From positions 620,001-684,000 of the forward strand of contig NZ_LJJF01000002.1 in the NCBI RefSeq assembly GCF_001625365.1: a stretch of 64,000 bases of DNA, given 5' to 3'. The position numbers were made by a program, and so were the translations under genes. The number at the start of each line of letters is the position of its first letter. Position 1 is the stretch's first letter. The notes under the pieces were generated by a model. The model ran no database searches, was not told the DNA's origin, and was given only the letters and a program-made list of their open reading frames with translations. Source of the DNA: Streptomyces sp. MJM8645 (GTDB taxonomy: Bacteria; Actinomycetota; Actinomycetes; Streptomycetales; Streptomycetaceae). This document shows, in pieces, positions 25,836 through 34,016 of this stretch.

Positions 25836-27473
25836 ATGCCCGAGGCCGATCTGGTCTTCACCCGCGGCCCGGTCCACACCGGTGACGCAGCCCGCACCCG
25901 GGCGACCAGCCTGGCCGTGACCGGCGAGCGGATCACCGCCGTCGGCCACGACGAGGTCCGGGAGCTGATCGGGCCCGGGACGGAGGTCGTGGACCTCACC
26001 GGCAAGCTGCTGCTGCCCGGATTCCAGGACGCGCACATCCACGCGGTCTTCGGCGGCACCGAGTTGGCGGTCTGCGACCTCACCGGCACGGTCGGCGTCG
26101 CCGACTACCTGGAGCGGATCCGCGCGTACGCCGACGCCAATCCCGGCCAGGCGTGGATCACCGGCAGCGGCTGGTCGATGGAGAGCTTCGAGGGCGGGCT
26201 GCCGACCCGGCAACTGCTGGACTCCGTCGTCCCGGACCGCCCGGTGTACCTGACCAACCGCGACCACCACGGCGCCTGGGCCAACACCCGGGCGCTGGAG
26301 CTCGCCGGCCTCACCCGGGACACCCCCGATCCGGCGGACGGCCGGATCGAGCGCGAGCCGGACGGCACTCCGGGCGGCACGCTCCAGGAGGGCGCCACCG
26401 GCCTGGTCGCCCGGCTGATCCCGCCCTCCACCGCCGCCGACCGGCTGGACGGGCTGCTGCGCGCCCAACGGCTGCTGCACTCGCTCGGCATCACCGGCTG
26501 GCAGGACGCGCTGCTCGGCGAGTTCAACGGCCAGCCGGATCCGTCCGACGCCTACCTGGCCGCCGCGCGCTCCGGCGCGCTGACCGCCCGGGTGACCGGC
26601 GCGCTCTGGTGGGACCGCGACCGAGGGGCCGAGCAGATCCCCGAACTGGTCGAGCGGCGTGCAGGGTTGAGCCAGGGGCGGTTCCGGGCCGGCTCGGTGA
26701 AGATCATGCAGGACGGCATCGCCGAGAACTTCACCGCTGCTATGACCAGCCCCTACCTGGACGGCTGCGGCTGCGCCACCGCCAACTCCGGCCTCAGCTT
26801 CGTCGACCCGGCCGCCCTGCGCGGGTACGTCACCGAGCTGGATGCGCTCGGCTTCCAGGTGCACTTCCACGCCCTCGGCGACCGGGCCGTCCGCGAGGCG
26901 CTGGACGCGGTCGAGGCCGCCCTCGCCGCCAACGGGCGACGCGGCACCCGCCATCACCTCGCCCACCTCCAGGTGGTTCACCCGGATGACCTCGACCGTT
27001 TCGCCCGGCTCGGCGCGATCGCCAACATCCAGCCGCTCTGGGCCGCGCACGAGCCTCAGATGGACGAGTTGACGATCCCGTTCCTCGGCCCGGAGCGCGC
27101 CGCCTGGCAGTACCCCTTCGGCGCCCTCCAGCGCGCGGGCGCCACCCTGGCGGCGGGCAGCGACTGGCCGGTGAGCAGCCCGGACCCGCTCGCCGGCGTT
27201 CACGTGGCCGTCAACCGGAGGGAGCCGGGGGCCGCCGACGGCCGGGTCTTCCTCCCCGAGCAGCGCCTCGACCTGGCCTCCGCCCTCGCGGCGTACACGG
27301 CCGGAACCGCGCACGTCAACGGCCATGACGACGCCGGCACCCTCACGGCGGGCCACCTCGCCGACCTCGTCGTCCTGGACCGCGACCTCTTCACCGCCCC
27401 CGCCGAGGAGATCGCCGACGCCCGCGTCCTGCGCACCTACGTCGGCGGCCGGCTCGTCCACGCGGCGGACTGA
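25836..27473 (+). CDS. YtcJ-like amidohydrolase (second copy)
   Basis: A 545-residue amidohydrolase-3 protein starting at ATG 25836. The metal site begins with LLPGFQDAHIHAVFGG, and later ligands are in VHFHALGDRAVREALD, HHLAHLQVVHP and LAAGSDWPVSSPDPLAGVHV. A lysine in GSVKIMQDGIAENFTAAM sits where the bridging Lys is expected. It lacks the long tail of the copy at 12542 and looks like a canonical YtcJ. It forms a transport-and-hydrolysis pair with the permease. Confidence 0.92.
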   Translation: MPEADLVFTRGPVHTGDAARTRATSLAVTGERITAVGHDEVRELIGPGTEVVDLTGKLLLPGFQDAHIHAVFGGTELAVCDLTGTVGVADYLERIRAYADANPGQAWITGSGWSMESFEGGLPTRQLLDSVVPDRPVYLTNRDHHGAWANTRALELAGLTRDTPDPADGRIEREPDGTPGGTLQEGATGLVARLIPPSTAADRLDGLLRAQRLLHSLGITGWQDALLGEFNGQPDPSDAYLAAARSGALTARVTGALWWDRDRGAEQIPELVERRAGLSQGRFRAGSVKIMQDGIAENFTAAMTSPYLDGCGCATANSGLSFVDPAALRGYVTELDALGFQVHFHALGDRAVREALDAVEAALAANGRRGTRHHLAHLQVVHPDDLDRFARLGAIANIQPLWAAHEPQMDELTIPFLGPERAAWQYPFGALQRAGATLAAGSDWPVSSPDPLAGVHVAVNRREPGAADGRVFLPEQRLDLASALAAYTAGTAHVNGHDDAGTLTAGHLADLVVLDRDLFTAPAEEIADARVLRTYVGGRLVHAAD

Positions 27474-27571
27474 CCCACCCGGGGGTGAGTCGGCGCCCCG
27501 GCGTCTCAGGGCACTACCGGCATCCCCCGCACGAAGTGATGAAACGTACCCAGGAACGCGTAGGCGCCAGG

Positions 27572-27605
27572 GCTGCGTCGGCACCGTGACGGTCGCCGAC
27601 GCAGC
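27572..27605. terminator. Hairpin between convergent amidohydrolase and TetR genes
   Basis: An 11-bp perfect stem: GCTGCGTCGGC at 27572-27582 pairs with 27595-27605 across a 12-base loop. It lies in the 198-base gap between the converging stop codons and probably serves both genes. Confidence 0.75.
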
Positions 27606-27671
27606 CGGGAGCGATCGGCCCGGTTCCGAGGGCCGATTCGGATCCGGCAGCGCTCGGCCCGTCGCCCGCGC

Positions 27672-28376
27672 TCAGCCCGTCGCCGGGAGACGGGCCTCGG
27701 CGGCATCGAGGAGGAGGTCGAGGGCGTAGGGATAACCGCTGCGGCGCATGTCACTGGTGAGGAGGCGGGCGGTGGCGGCGATGTGCGGGTGCGTGGTGGC
27801 GTCGAGCCGGGCGTAGGAGGCCTGCCAGACCTCCAGGTCGGCGGCCTGGGCCGCGGCGGGCAGGGCGAGGGCGGCGGCGTCGAGCGCGGCGAAGCCGAGG
27901 CTCTGGTCGACGAAGGCGTGGTAGATCCGGACGGCCTCGCGGTCGGGGAAGCCCGCCCCGCGCAGGACGCCGAGGATGGCCTCGACGGCGGCGATCTCGT
28001 AGGTTCGGCCGGTGGTGCGGTGGGCGGCGAGCAGCGCGGCCTGGGGGTGGGCCTGGTAGGCGGCGTGGATTCGCAGGCCGATGGCGCGCAGGTCGGCGCG
28101 CCAGTCACCAGTGGCCTGCCAACCGTACTGGGCGCGGCCGATGAGCTCGTCGGCGACGGCGAGCAGCAGGTCGTCGGTGCTGCGGAAGTAGCGGTAGACG
28201 GCGCTGGGATCGGCGCCGAGCGCGGTACCGAGCCGCCGTACGGTGAGCGCGTCCGCGCCGTGCTGCTCGATGAGCCGCAACGCGGTATCAACGATCAGTT
28301 CCCTGGACAGGATGACGCCTTGCTTGGTGGGCCGCCGACGCTGCCGCCGGGGCTCGGGGACTACCCGTTCGCTCAT
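27672..28376 (-). CDS. TetR family regulator with TetR-C-like ligand domain
   Basis: A 234-residue regulator. The HTH is at residues about 20-65 (LIVDTALRLIEQHGADALTV, RRLGTALGADPSAVYRYFRS), and the rest is a helical ligand domain (AFVDQSLGFAALDAAALALP). I take ATG 28376 (MSERVVPEP) as the start, because the alternative ATG 28397 lies inside the probable operator at 28390-28404. It is on the same strand as, and downstream of, the nitroreductase gene and converges on the amidohydrolase gene. Confidence 0.92.
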   Translation of the reverse strand: MSERVVPEPRRQRRRPTKQGVILSRELIVDTALRLIEQHGADALTVRRLGTALGADPSAVYRYFRSTDDLLLAVADELIGRAQYGWQATGDWRADLRAIGLRIHAAYQAHPQAALLAAHRTTGRTYEIAAVEAILGVLRGAGFPDREAVRIYHAFVDQSLGFAALDAAALALPAAAQAADLEVWQASYARLDATTHPHIAATARLLTSDMRRSGYPYALDLLLDAAEARLPATG

Positions 28377-28389
28377 ACCGGCAGCGTAG

Positions 28390-28404
28390 GTCAACATGCT
28401 TGAC
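28390..28404. promoter_or_regulatory. Candidate TetR operator
   Basis: GTCAACATGCTTGAC, an inverted repeat with 5-bp arms and a 5-base centre, 14 bases upstream of the chosen TetR start. Position and form fit an autoregulatory TetR site. Confidence 0.5.
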
Positions 28405-28537
28405 GTAAGCCAGGGAAGGCTCGCATTTCCGCCGTGCCCGAGGAGGTCCCGTGCACCCTCCCGGCCCTGGCCGCCGGAGAAGAGCGCCAGATCGCGATCC
28501 CGCAGAAAGCCGCGGCCCAGGGCCCCACCGGCTTGCT

Positions 28538-29530
28538 CTACGACGCCGACGTCGCCGGGTCGAGGACGTCCTCGACCCGGCGACGCGGGCTGGCCGCACC
28601 GGACGGACCGTAGCCGAGGCGCAGCACGAGCTGGACGTGCCCGGGTCCCTCGTGCGGGTCGCGCAGGCGCCAGCGGGTGTCGGGGATCTCGACGGCCTGG
28701 TGCAGGACGGAGGCACGCAGGCCGTGGTCGGTGGCGAGCAGCCAGACCCGTTCCATGGCCTGTCCGGTGCGCAGCCATTCTGCCCGGCTGTCGAGGTGGG
28801 TGGTGAGGGTGGCCAGTTGCGGCAGCGCCTCGAAGCGTTCGGCCGGGGTGCTGTGGTGCGGCGGGTGTCCGGCGAAGCCTCGCATCGGGACGCGGGCGTC
28901 GCGGTCGTGCGAGCCGAGGGCGGCGAGCGGGATGCCGTCGTAGGAGGGCTCCAGCCGTAGCCAGCGGCGGGTCTCGGCCTCGCGGGTGACGTCGGCGGCG
29001 ATCCGGGCCTCGGCCTCGGAGGTGAGGGCGAGCACGCGGCACACCCCGTCCTCCTCCAGCACGGTGAGCGTGACGCCTTCGTCCCGGCCCGCCGAGATGA
29101 GCTCGGCGACCAGTGCCTCGGGGACGTCCCGGTTGGTGAACGGCTGCCGGCTGGAGTGACGCCCGGCAATGGCCGGGTAGAGGTCGGCACCGAAGGGCAG
29201 CGGTGTGCGGGCCTGCGCGGACAGGTCGAGCACGGCACACGGCTGCGCGCCTTCGCCGGCCGGCAGCAGCCGGACGGCGGCCTCGCGGCCGAGGTGGGCG
29301 GCGGCCACACGCAGGTTGAACAGGGCGGCGCCGATCGAGATGTGCAGCGCCCTGCCGGCCGGGTCGGCGGCCGGAACGGCCCGGCTCAGCTCGGCGCGGA
29401 CCTCCAGGCCGAGCAGGTCGGGCGTGGGACGGAAGCGCCAGGGCTGGCTGTTGTGCAGCGAGGGCGCCAGGCCTCCGGCTTCGGCCAACAGGTGCAGATC
29501 CGCAGTGGTGAGGGCGGTTTCGGTGGTCAT
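28538..29530 (-). CDS. Acg-type FMN-binding nitroreductase-like protein
   Basis: A 330-residue protein of the Acg family (Rv2032/Acg is a dormancy-regulon protein of mycobacteria). Hallmarks are APSLHNSQPWRF near the N-terminus, SIGAALFNLRVAAAHLG, the central GRHSSRQPFTNRDVPEALVA and the C-terminal GHVQLVLRLGYGPSG. These proteins have a duplicated nitroreductase fold that sequesters flavin rather than catalysing rapid turnover. The last 15 codons contain a perfect 34-bp palindrome, so the C-terminal tail may be altered. The gap 28398-28537 holds the TetR operator and little else. Confidence 0.9.
   Translation of the reverse strand: MTTETALTTADLHLLAEAGGLAPSLHNSQPWRFRPTPDLLGLEVRAELSRAVPAADPAGRALHISIGAALFNLRVAAAHLGREAAVRLLPAGEGAQPCAVLDLSAQARTPLPFGADLYPAIAGRHSSRQPFTNRDVPEALVAELISAGRDEGVTLTVLEEDGVCRVLALTSEAEARIAADVTREAETRRWLRLEPSYDGIPLAALGSHDRDARVPMRGFAGHPPHHSTPAERFEALPQLATLTTHLDSRAEWLRTGQAMERVWLLATDHGLRASVLHQAVEIPDTRWRLRDPHEGPGHVQLVLRLGYGPSGAASPRRRVEDVLDPATSAS
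28551..28584. repeat. Perfect 34-bp palindrome at the end of the nitroreductase gene
   Basis: Positions 28551-28567 (GTCGCCGGGTCGAGGAC) are the exact reverse complement of 28568-28584, with no spacer. It overlaps the last codons of the nitroreductase gene. It could act as its terminator hairpin, or could be a small inversion-type duplication. Confidence 0.85.
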
Positions 29531-29704
29531 GGTTGATCACTCCCTGTTCTCGGCGGGGAGCTCCGGTGGTTCAAGCATCCGCCGATCCGGTGATGCCGAG
29601 CGAGAGCCCTAAGGCCCTGGCCCCACGGCCGAGCGGCACCGGTGCCCGCCGACGCGTCCCGGCCGACTCCCCGACCACGGAAGTACCGCAACTCGCATCC
29701 ACCG

Positions 29705-29946
29705 ACCGAACAGGTTCTTCGGGCCTCCTGCGAACCTCAGGAGGCCTGCTGCTGGACCGGACCGGGCGACAGCAGGCGCGACACGAGGGTGCGGGTCCAT
29801 TCGGCGGTCAGCGGCAGGTCGGTGAAGACGGCACGGTAGTAGAGGGGCGCGAGTACGGCGTCCGCGGTGTGTTCGAGGGTCGGGGGCTGTTCGCCCCGGG
29901 CCCGTTCCCGCCCGAGGATGGCTTCGAGCCCTTGCGCGCGCTCTCC
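29705..29946. repeat. 242-bp direct repeat, right copy
   Basis: The copy attached to the complete TetR gene. It includes the stop codon at 29737-29739 and a 9-bp hairpin at 29722-29746. It matches 23976-24217 at about 240 of 242 positions. Since only this copy continues into a full gene, it is the parental one. Confidence 0.93.
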
Positions 29947-30339
29947 GCGGCACGCCGCGGCACCCTGTTCTCCGCCCGTGCCGATGGTGGCGCGCACCAG
30001 GGCGAGGGTGTCCGGGTCGCCGAGGTCCTTGGCGAGGTCGAACGCGTAGCGCTCCAGGTCCCCGCGCAGGCTCCCGGTGTCCGGCACGACGATGTCCCCG
30101 GTGAAGCGGCTGGTCGCGACGTCGGCGAGCAGTTCGCCGACGGATCGCCACCGGCGGTAGACGGTGGTGGCGTGCACGCCCGCGCGGGCGGCCACCACCG
30201 GGATCGTCAGCACGTCGGGGGAGCCTTCGGCCACCACTTCCTGGACGGCCCGGTGGACAGCCGCTCGGACCTTCGCGGAGCGGCCACCGGGCCGGCTGCC
30301 GTTGCCGTTGCCGGACGGAGGGGTCGTCGTAGCGGTCAT
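29737..30339 (-). CDS. TetR family regulator (complete parent of the duplicated 3' end)
   Basis: A 200-residue regulator starting at ATG 30339 (MTATTTPPSGNGNGSRPGG). The HTH is at residues about 25-75 (VRAAVHRAVQEVVAEG, LTIPVVAARAGVHATTVYRR). The C-terminal domain has RYAFDLAKDLGDPDTLALVR and LEHTADAVLAPLYYRAVFTD, the TetR_C_11-like arrangement. Its last 70 codons recur at 24008-24217. The regulatory target is unclear: no divergent gene adjoins it, and the 366-base stretch upstream has no gene I can support. Confidence 0.92.
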   Translation of the reverse strand: MTATTTPPSGNGNGSRPGGRSAKVRAAVHRAVQEVVAEGSPDVLTIPVVAARAGVHATTVYRRWRSVGELLADVATSRFTGDIVVPDTGSLRGDLERYAFDLAKDLGDPDTLALVRATIGTGGEQGAAACRGERAQGLEAILGRERARGEQPPTLEHTADAVLAPLYYRAVFTDLPLTAEWTRTLVSRLLSPGPVQQQAS

Positions 30340-30521
30340 GCGGCCAGTATCGCATCGATCACTGCTTTTTAGGCTTTCCCCGGGCAAGCCTCCGACCCGC
30401 AGGAACGCAGCCGACATGCCGCCTGACCTGCGAAGGTCACTCTCGGTGCCTCGTGTCGCCAGCGGTCGTTTCCCGTCCTCATGCGTGCTGAATCCGTGCC
30501 CCGAGGGGGCTTCGCAAGCCC

Positions 30522-30561
30522 GGGGGCTGGGCGACGAAGCATGCATCGTCGCCCAGCCCCC
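30522..30561. terminator. Very strong hairpin in an otherwise empty stretch
   Basis: A 16-bp perfect stem (GGGGGCTGGGCGACGA at 30522-30537 with 30546-30561) and an 8-base loop AGCATGCA that is nearly self-complementary. It lies in the noncoding region 30340-30717, upstream of TetR and downstream of the unusual gene cluster. It could terminate the cluster's transcript. I see no T-run. Confidence 0.6.
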
Positions 30562-30717
30562 AGCGAACTGAAGCGCCGAGCAAGGCTCGTGCAGCCACCC
30601 CAGCATTCGAGCTTCCGCAGCCAGCAGCCCACCCTGGCAAGGCCGGAGGCCGCTGCCCTTCAGTCACTCTTGGTAGCTGCCCGCCGCCTCGATCCACCGC
30701 GGCCGCAGGTCACGGAA

Positions 30718-31113
30718 TCAGATGGAGATGACCCTGCCCTTCGCGAAATTAGGATCGCCTTGCTGCCCGTAGATGCTGATCCTGTACTGCGTGCTCGACA
30801 CGTGCTCCCCCATAGCGAACAGCATCAGCTTGCTGCCGTCCGCATAGAAGAAGAGGGTGACACTCTGCTGCCCGTTGCCCGAGCTCGCGTGCAGAACCGG
30901 CTTCCCGCGGAACTGGTAGGACCCCGTGGGCTTTCCCTGCCCGTTGAACGCCTGATTGAGGGACTGCTTCAGGTTCGCCAACCTGTTGCCCATTCCTGCT
31001 TCATTGAGGACGTTCACCAGGTAGGACTCGGCTTGCGGCTGGCGCATGGGGGTGGTCTGAGTCCCGTCGGTTTTGATGACCACCATCTCGGAAACTGCTG
31101 CAAGTGATGCCAT
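30718..31113 (-). CDS. Hypothetical protein downstream of the giant-protein cluster
   Basis: A 131-residue protein without a recognised family. It starts MASLAAVSEMVVIKTDGTQ and is rich in Asn, Gln and Ser, with FRGKPVLHASSGNGQQSVTL and a final YRISIYGQQGDPNFAKG. Alternating polar and hydrophobic residues suggest a small beta-rich fold. No signal peptide or membrane helix. Its base composition is visibly less GC-rich than typical genes in the window, as is that of the 5' end of the cluster. It is separated from the cluster by 393 bases, so co-expression is uncertain. Confidence 0.65.
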   Translation of the reverse strand: MASLAAVSEMVVIKTDGTQTTPMRQPQAESYLVNVLNEAGMGNRLANLKQSLNQAFNGQGKPTGSYQFRGKPVLHASSGNGQQSVTLFFYADGSKLMLFAMGEHVSSTQYRISIYGQQGDPNFAKGRVISI

Positions 31114-31506
31114 GATCTCCCTTTCGACCCTTCGAACACGGTACTCCGGGATCGGCCCGAACCACCCTCAGATTACCCAGCGAGGCTGGGCCAAGTGAGG
31201 CTTTCCGGAAATCAGTCACACCATTCGCAGAGTCGGCTGGCTTCCCCGAGTTCGACAGCCGAAGAACGCGTGAACTCAGTGCTTCCGAGATCCACCAGGA
31301 CTGGCCAGGTGTGGAGCCGACAGCAATTCCCAGTCGGCACTCAGCCGCGTCCGCTGGAGTGGTGAATCGATGGCCGATCATAATCCGGCGTCAGGATACG
31401 AGGCGAGTTCCGAGCCGAGGTAGCGACAGGCAGCAGCTCCCAGCACCCAGGCATTATGGGCGGCGACAGAACGCGCCAGAAGCCTTCCCTTCTCCGTCCA
31501 CTCCGA
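31114..31506. other. 393-base intergenic stretch of lower GC
   Basis: No coding frame with actinobacterial codon bias is visible on either strand, and no inverted repeat stands out. Composition is closer to the flanking 30.7-kb gene than to the window average. It probably contains the promoter of the 131-residue protein gene. Confidence 0.5.
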
Positions 31507-32790
31507 CTAGATCGGGCCACCGGATCCGAAGGGGACGAAGAAGAACGTGGTGCTGGGGTAGGGCCCACTTCCACCCATAGGTACGGTTTTCGCAACGACG
31601 GCAGCATCCCGAGGGGCCGGAAAGCAGAAATTGCTGCTCCTTGCGATATTCAGCGTGCAGCTCCCACTTGAACGCTGAATAGTGAACTCCAGCGCGTGGC
31701 CTCCATCGGCGTTCCCGAAGATCATTCCATCCGTACTGAACCTGAAGGTCTTCGCCTCTTTCATCGTGACAGTGAGTCGATGGATCAGGTCTCCGTCCAT
31801 GATATTTGCGGCACCCTTGATGCTGAGTCCGTCGTGGGCGGTGGTGTTCCCGTGGATGTCGAGGTGGCCCTTGCCTAGGTCGGTGCCAATAGTGATCCCT
31901 TTCGCCTGCAGCTCGTCGAGAGTGTAGGTCTTCCCCTCGACCACGAGGATGTCGCGGGCGACTAGGTCTCCGCGTACGACCAGGCCGTTATGGGCGGTGG
32001 CATTGCCGTAGACGTTGAGGTGGCCGGTGTCGAGGTCGGGTTTGGCGACGGTGACGGCGGTGGTGAGGGTGTGGACGAAGCTGGCGTCCTCGGCCGAGGT
32101 GGCTTGGAGCATGAAGCCGGTGGTGTTGTGCAGCGCGGGCGAGGTCCACTTGGGTTCGGAGTTGACGTTCGGGTCGGACTTGTCGTCCCAGTACATGACG
32201 CAGGTGCCGTTCTGGATCTCCCAGGTGAGGGTGACCTTCTCGCCGTTCTCGACCATGATCTTGCTGGGACGCAGGTTGCGGAACAGGAAGCCGGGCGGGG
32301 CCTTGTCCACCGTGATCCGGACCGGCTCCTTCGGGGTGAAGTTGCCGTTGGTCGGCGACGTCTCCTCGATGACCTCGATCACGGGCTTGCCGACCACCTT
32401 GTTGATCGGGATCTGCGAGATGACCAGGGTGACCGCCCACTGCCCGGTGAACTCCGGCGCCCGGCCCGGGGTGAAGGTGAACACCCGCTTGTCCCCTTCC
32501 GCGGCGGCCGTGGCAGTCCAGCCGTTGCCGTGCCCCGGATCGGAGCCACCGGTGACCGACTGCTTGATGTCGTTGGTGTTCACCGTGGTCAGATGCGCAG
32601 CGCCCGCGCCGATCGGGATCTTGACGATGATCTTCCGGCAGTACGCGGCCGTCGTCATGTTCCGGCCGACCGTGATGTCGAGCCGGCCGATGACGGGGTC
32701 CTTGTCGGTGCTCGCGTTCAACGGATCCGTCGGACTCGTGGCGAGGGAGTAGCTGAGCAGCGCGTCGGCGGAGGTGGCGTGAATGGCCAT
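31507..32790 (-). CDS. Cluster protein 5: paralog with fibre-like repeat C-terminus
   Basis: A 427-residue protein starting at ATG 32790 (MAIHATSADALLSYSLATS). Residues about 1-270 are nearly the same as in the upstream neighbour: TDKDPVIGRLDITVGRNMTT, GQWAVTLVISQIPINKVVGK, then an Ig-like segment PSKIMVENGEKVTLTWEIQN. The C-terminal 150 residues differ. They contain two similar repeats (GHLNVYGNATAHNGLVVRGD; GHLDIHGNTTAHDGLSIKGA), like beta-repeat shafts of phage tail or adhesin fibres, then a compact tail with two cysteines. No signal peptide. Last gene of the five-gene run, 79 bases after its paralog. Function unknown. Confidence 0.8.
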   Translation of the reverse strand: MAIHATSADALLSYSLATSPTDPLNASTDKDPVIGRLDITVGRNMTTAAYCRKIIVKIPIGAGAAHLTTVNTNDIKQSVTGGSDPGHGNGWTATAAAEGDKRVFTFTPGRAPEFTGQWAVTLVISQIPINKVVGKPVIEVIEETSPTNGNFTPKEPVRITVDKAPPGFLFRNLRPSKIMVENGEKVTLTWEIQNGTCVMYWDDKSDPNVNSEPKWTSPALHNTTGFMLQATSAEDASFVHTLTTAVTVAKPDLDTGHLNVYGNATAHNGLVVRGDLVARDILVVEGKTYTLDELQAKGITIGTDLGKGHLDIHGNTTAHDGLSIKGAANIMDGDLIHRLTVTMKEAKTFRFSTDGMIFGNADGGHALEFTIQRSSGSCTLNIARSSNFCFPAPRDAAVVAKTVPMGGSGPYPSTTFFFVPFGSGGPI

Positions 32791-32869
32791 GCTGTCGTCC
32801 TTGTCCTGGAGTCGGGCGCCTACGGCGGAGGGAGTTGGCGCGGTGGGGCGGCGGAATCGCCCGCAGGAC

Positions 32870-33994
32870 TCAGTGCGGGATGGTTCCCAGGAACTCCAGC
32901 TCACCGTCGCCGAAGGAGCACCAGTGCAGAGTGGCCTCGATATCACGCCAATAGTGGCGGGTGTACATGCACTCTCCTTGGTGCAAAGGCACGGAGAGGG
33001 TCTTCTCCTCATCCCCGGCGCCGACATCTGCGCTGAACGTGGCGATCCGGTCGTGATAGTCGCTGCCGTCTGCTCGGATCCATAGCTCAATGTTCCTGGC
33101 GCTGGAGCCGGTTCGCTTGAAGGTCACGGTCACGATGCCGTCGGTGGTCGCCCGCCAGTCACTGCTGTCCTCCATCGCGACCGGAGGGTGGCGACGCAGG
33201 ATCCTGGCCTTCCCGTAGACGGTGAGGTCTCCGATTTCGATATCCGGCTTGTCCACAGTGACGGCCGTGGTGAGGGTGTGGATGAAGCTGGCGTCTTCGG
33301 CCGAGACGGCCTGCAGCATGAAGGCGGTGGTGTTGTGCAGCGCGGGCGAGGTCCACTTGGGTTCCTTGCTGACGTCCGCGCCGGGCTGGTCGTCCCAGTA
33401 CATGGTGCAGCGGGCGTTCTGGACTTCCCAGGTGAGGGTGACGGGGCAACCGTTGTCCACCATGATCTTGCTCGGGCGCAGGTTGCGGAACAGGAAGCCG
33501 GGCGGGGCCTTGTCCACAATGATTGTGGTGGTCTTCTGAGTGAAGTCACCGTTGGTGGGCGAGCTTTCCTCGATGACTTCGATGACCGGCTTGCCGACCA
33601 CCTTGTTGATCGGGATCTGCGAGATGACCAGGGTGACCGCCCACTGCCCGGTGAACTGCGGCGGCCGGCCCGGGGTGAAGGTGAAGACCCGGTGGTTGCC
33701 CTCGGCGACGGCGGTCGCGGTCCAGCCGCCGCCCTGCTCCGGCGTGGTGCCTCCGGTGACCGACTGCTTGATGTCGTCGGTATTGACGGCAGTCAACTCC
33801 GCGGCGCCCGCGCCGACCGGGATCTTCACAACGATCTTCCGGCAGTACGCGGCCGTCGTCATGTCCCGGCCGACCGTGATGTTCAGCCGCCCGATGACGG
33901 GGTCCTTGTCGGTACTCGCGTTCAGCGGATCCGTCGGACTTGTCGCGAGGGCGTAGCTGAGCAGTCCGTCGGTGGAGCTGGTGTAGATGGTCAC
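32870..33994 (-). CDS. Cluster protein 4: paralog with a different C-terminal domain
   Basis: A 374-residue protein starting at GTG 33994 (VTIYTSSTDGLLSYALATS) with a GAGG site. The N-terminal 240 residues match protein 5 closely, including long identical DNA stretches. They share the Ig-like module FLFRNLRPSKIMVDNGCPVT with its C...YWDD pattern. The C-terminal 120 residues (DSSDWRATTDGIVTVTFKRT, SVPLHQGECMYTRHYWRDIE) are unrelated to protein 5. The pair is a recent tandem duplication with exchanged tails. It is 22 bases downstream of the 1331-residue protein gene. Confidence 0.8.
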   Translation of the reverse strand: MTIYTSSTDGLLSYALATSPTDPLNASTDKDPVIGRLNITVGRDMTTAAYCRKIVVKIPVGAGAAELTAVNTDDIKQSVTGGTTPEQGGGWTATAVAEGNHRVFTFTPGRPPQFTGQWAVTLVISQIPINKVVGKPVIEVIEESSPTNGDFTQKTTTIIVDKAPPGFLFRNLRPSKIMVDNGCPVTLTWEVQNARCTMYWDDQPGADVSKEPKWTSPALHNTTAFMLQAVSAEDASFIHTLTTAVTVDKPDIEIGDLTVYGKARILRRHPPVAMEDSSDWRATTDGIVTVTFKRTGSSARNIELWIRADGSDYHDRIATFSADVGAGDEEKTLSVPLHQGECMYTRHYWRDIEATLHWCSFGDGELEFLGTIPH

Positions 33995-34016
33995 GCGGTC
34001 CTCATCTGTCCGGGGG

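Noticed and set aside
28440..28560. Plus-strand text ALAAGEERQIAIPQKAAAQG as a gene fragment
   Set aside because: It looks somewhat protein-like, but it is short, has no start, and no family can be named. It may be chance in the intergenic region.
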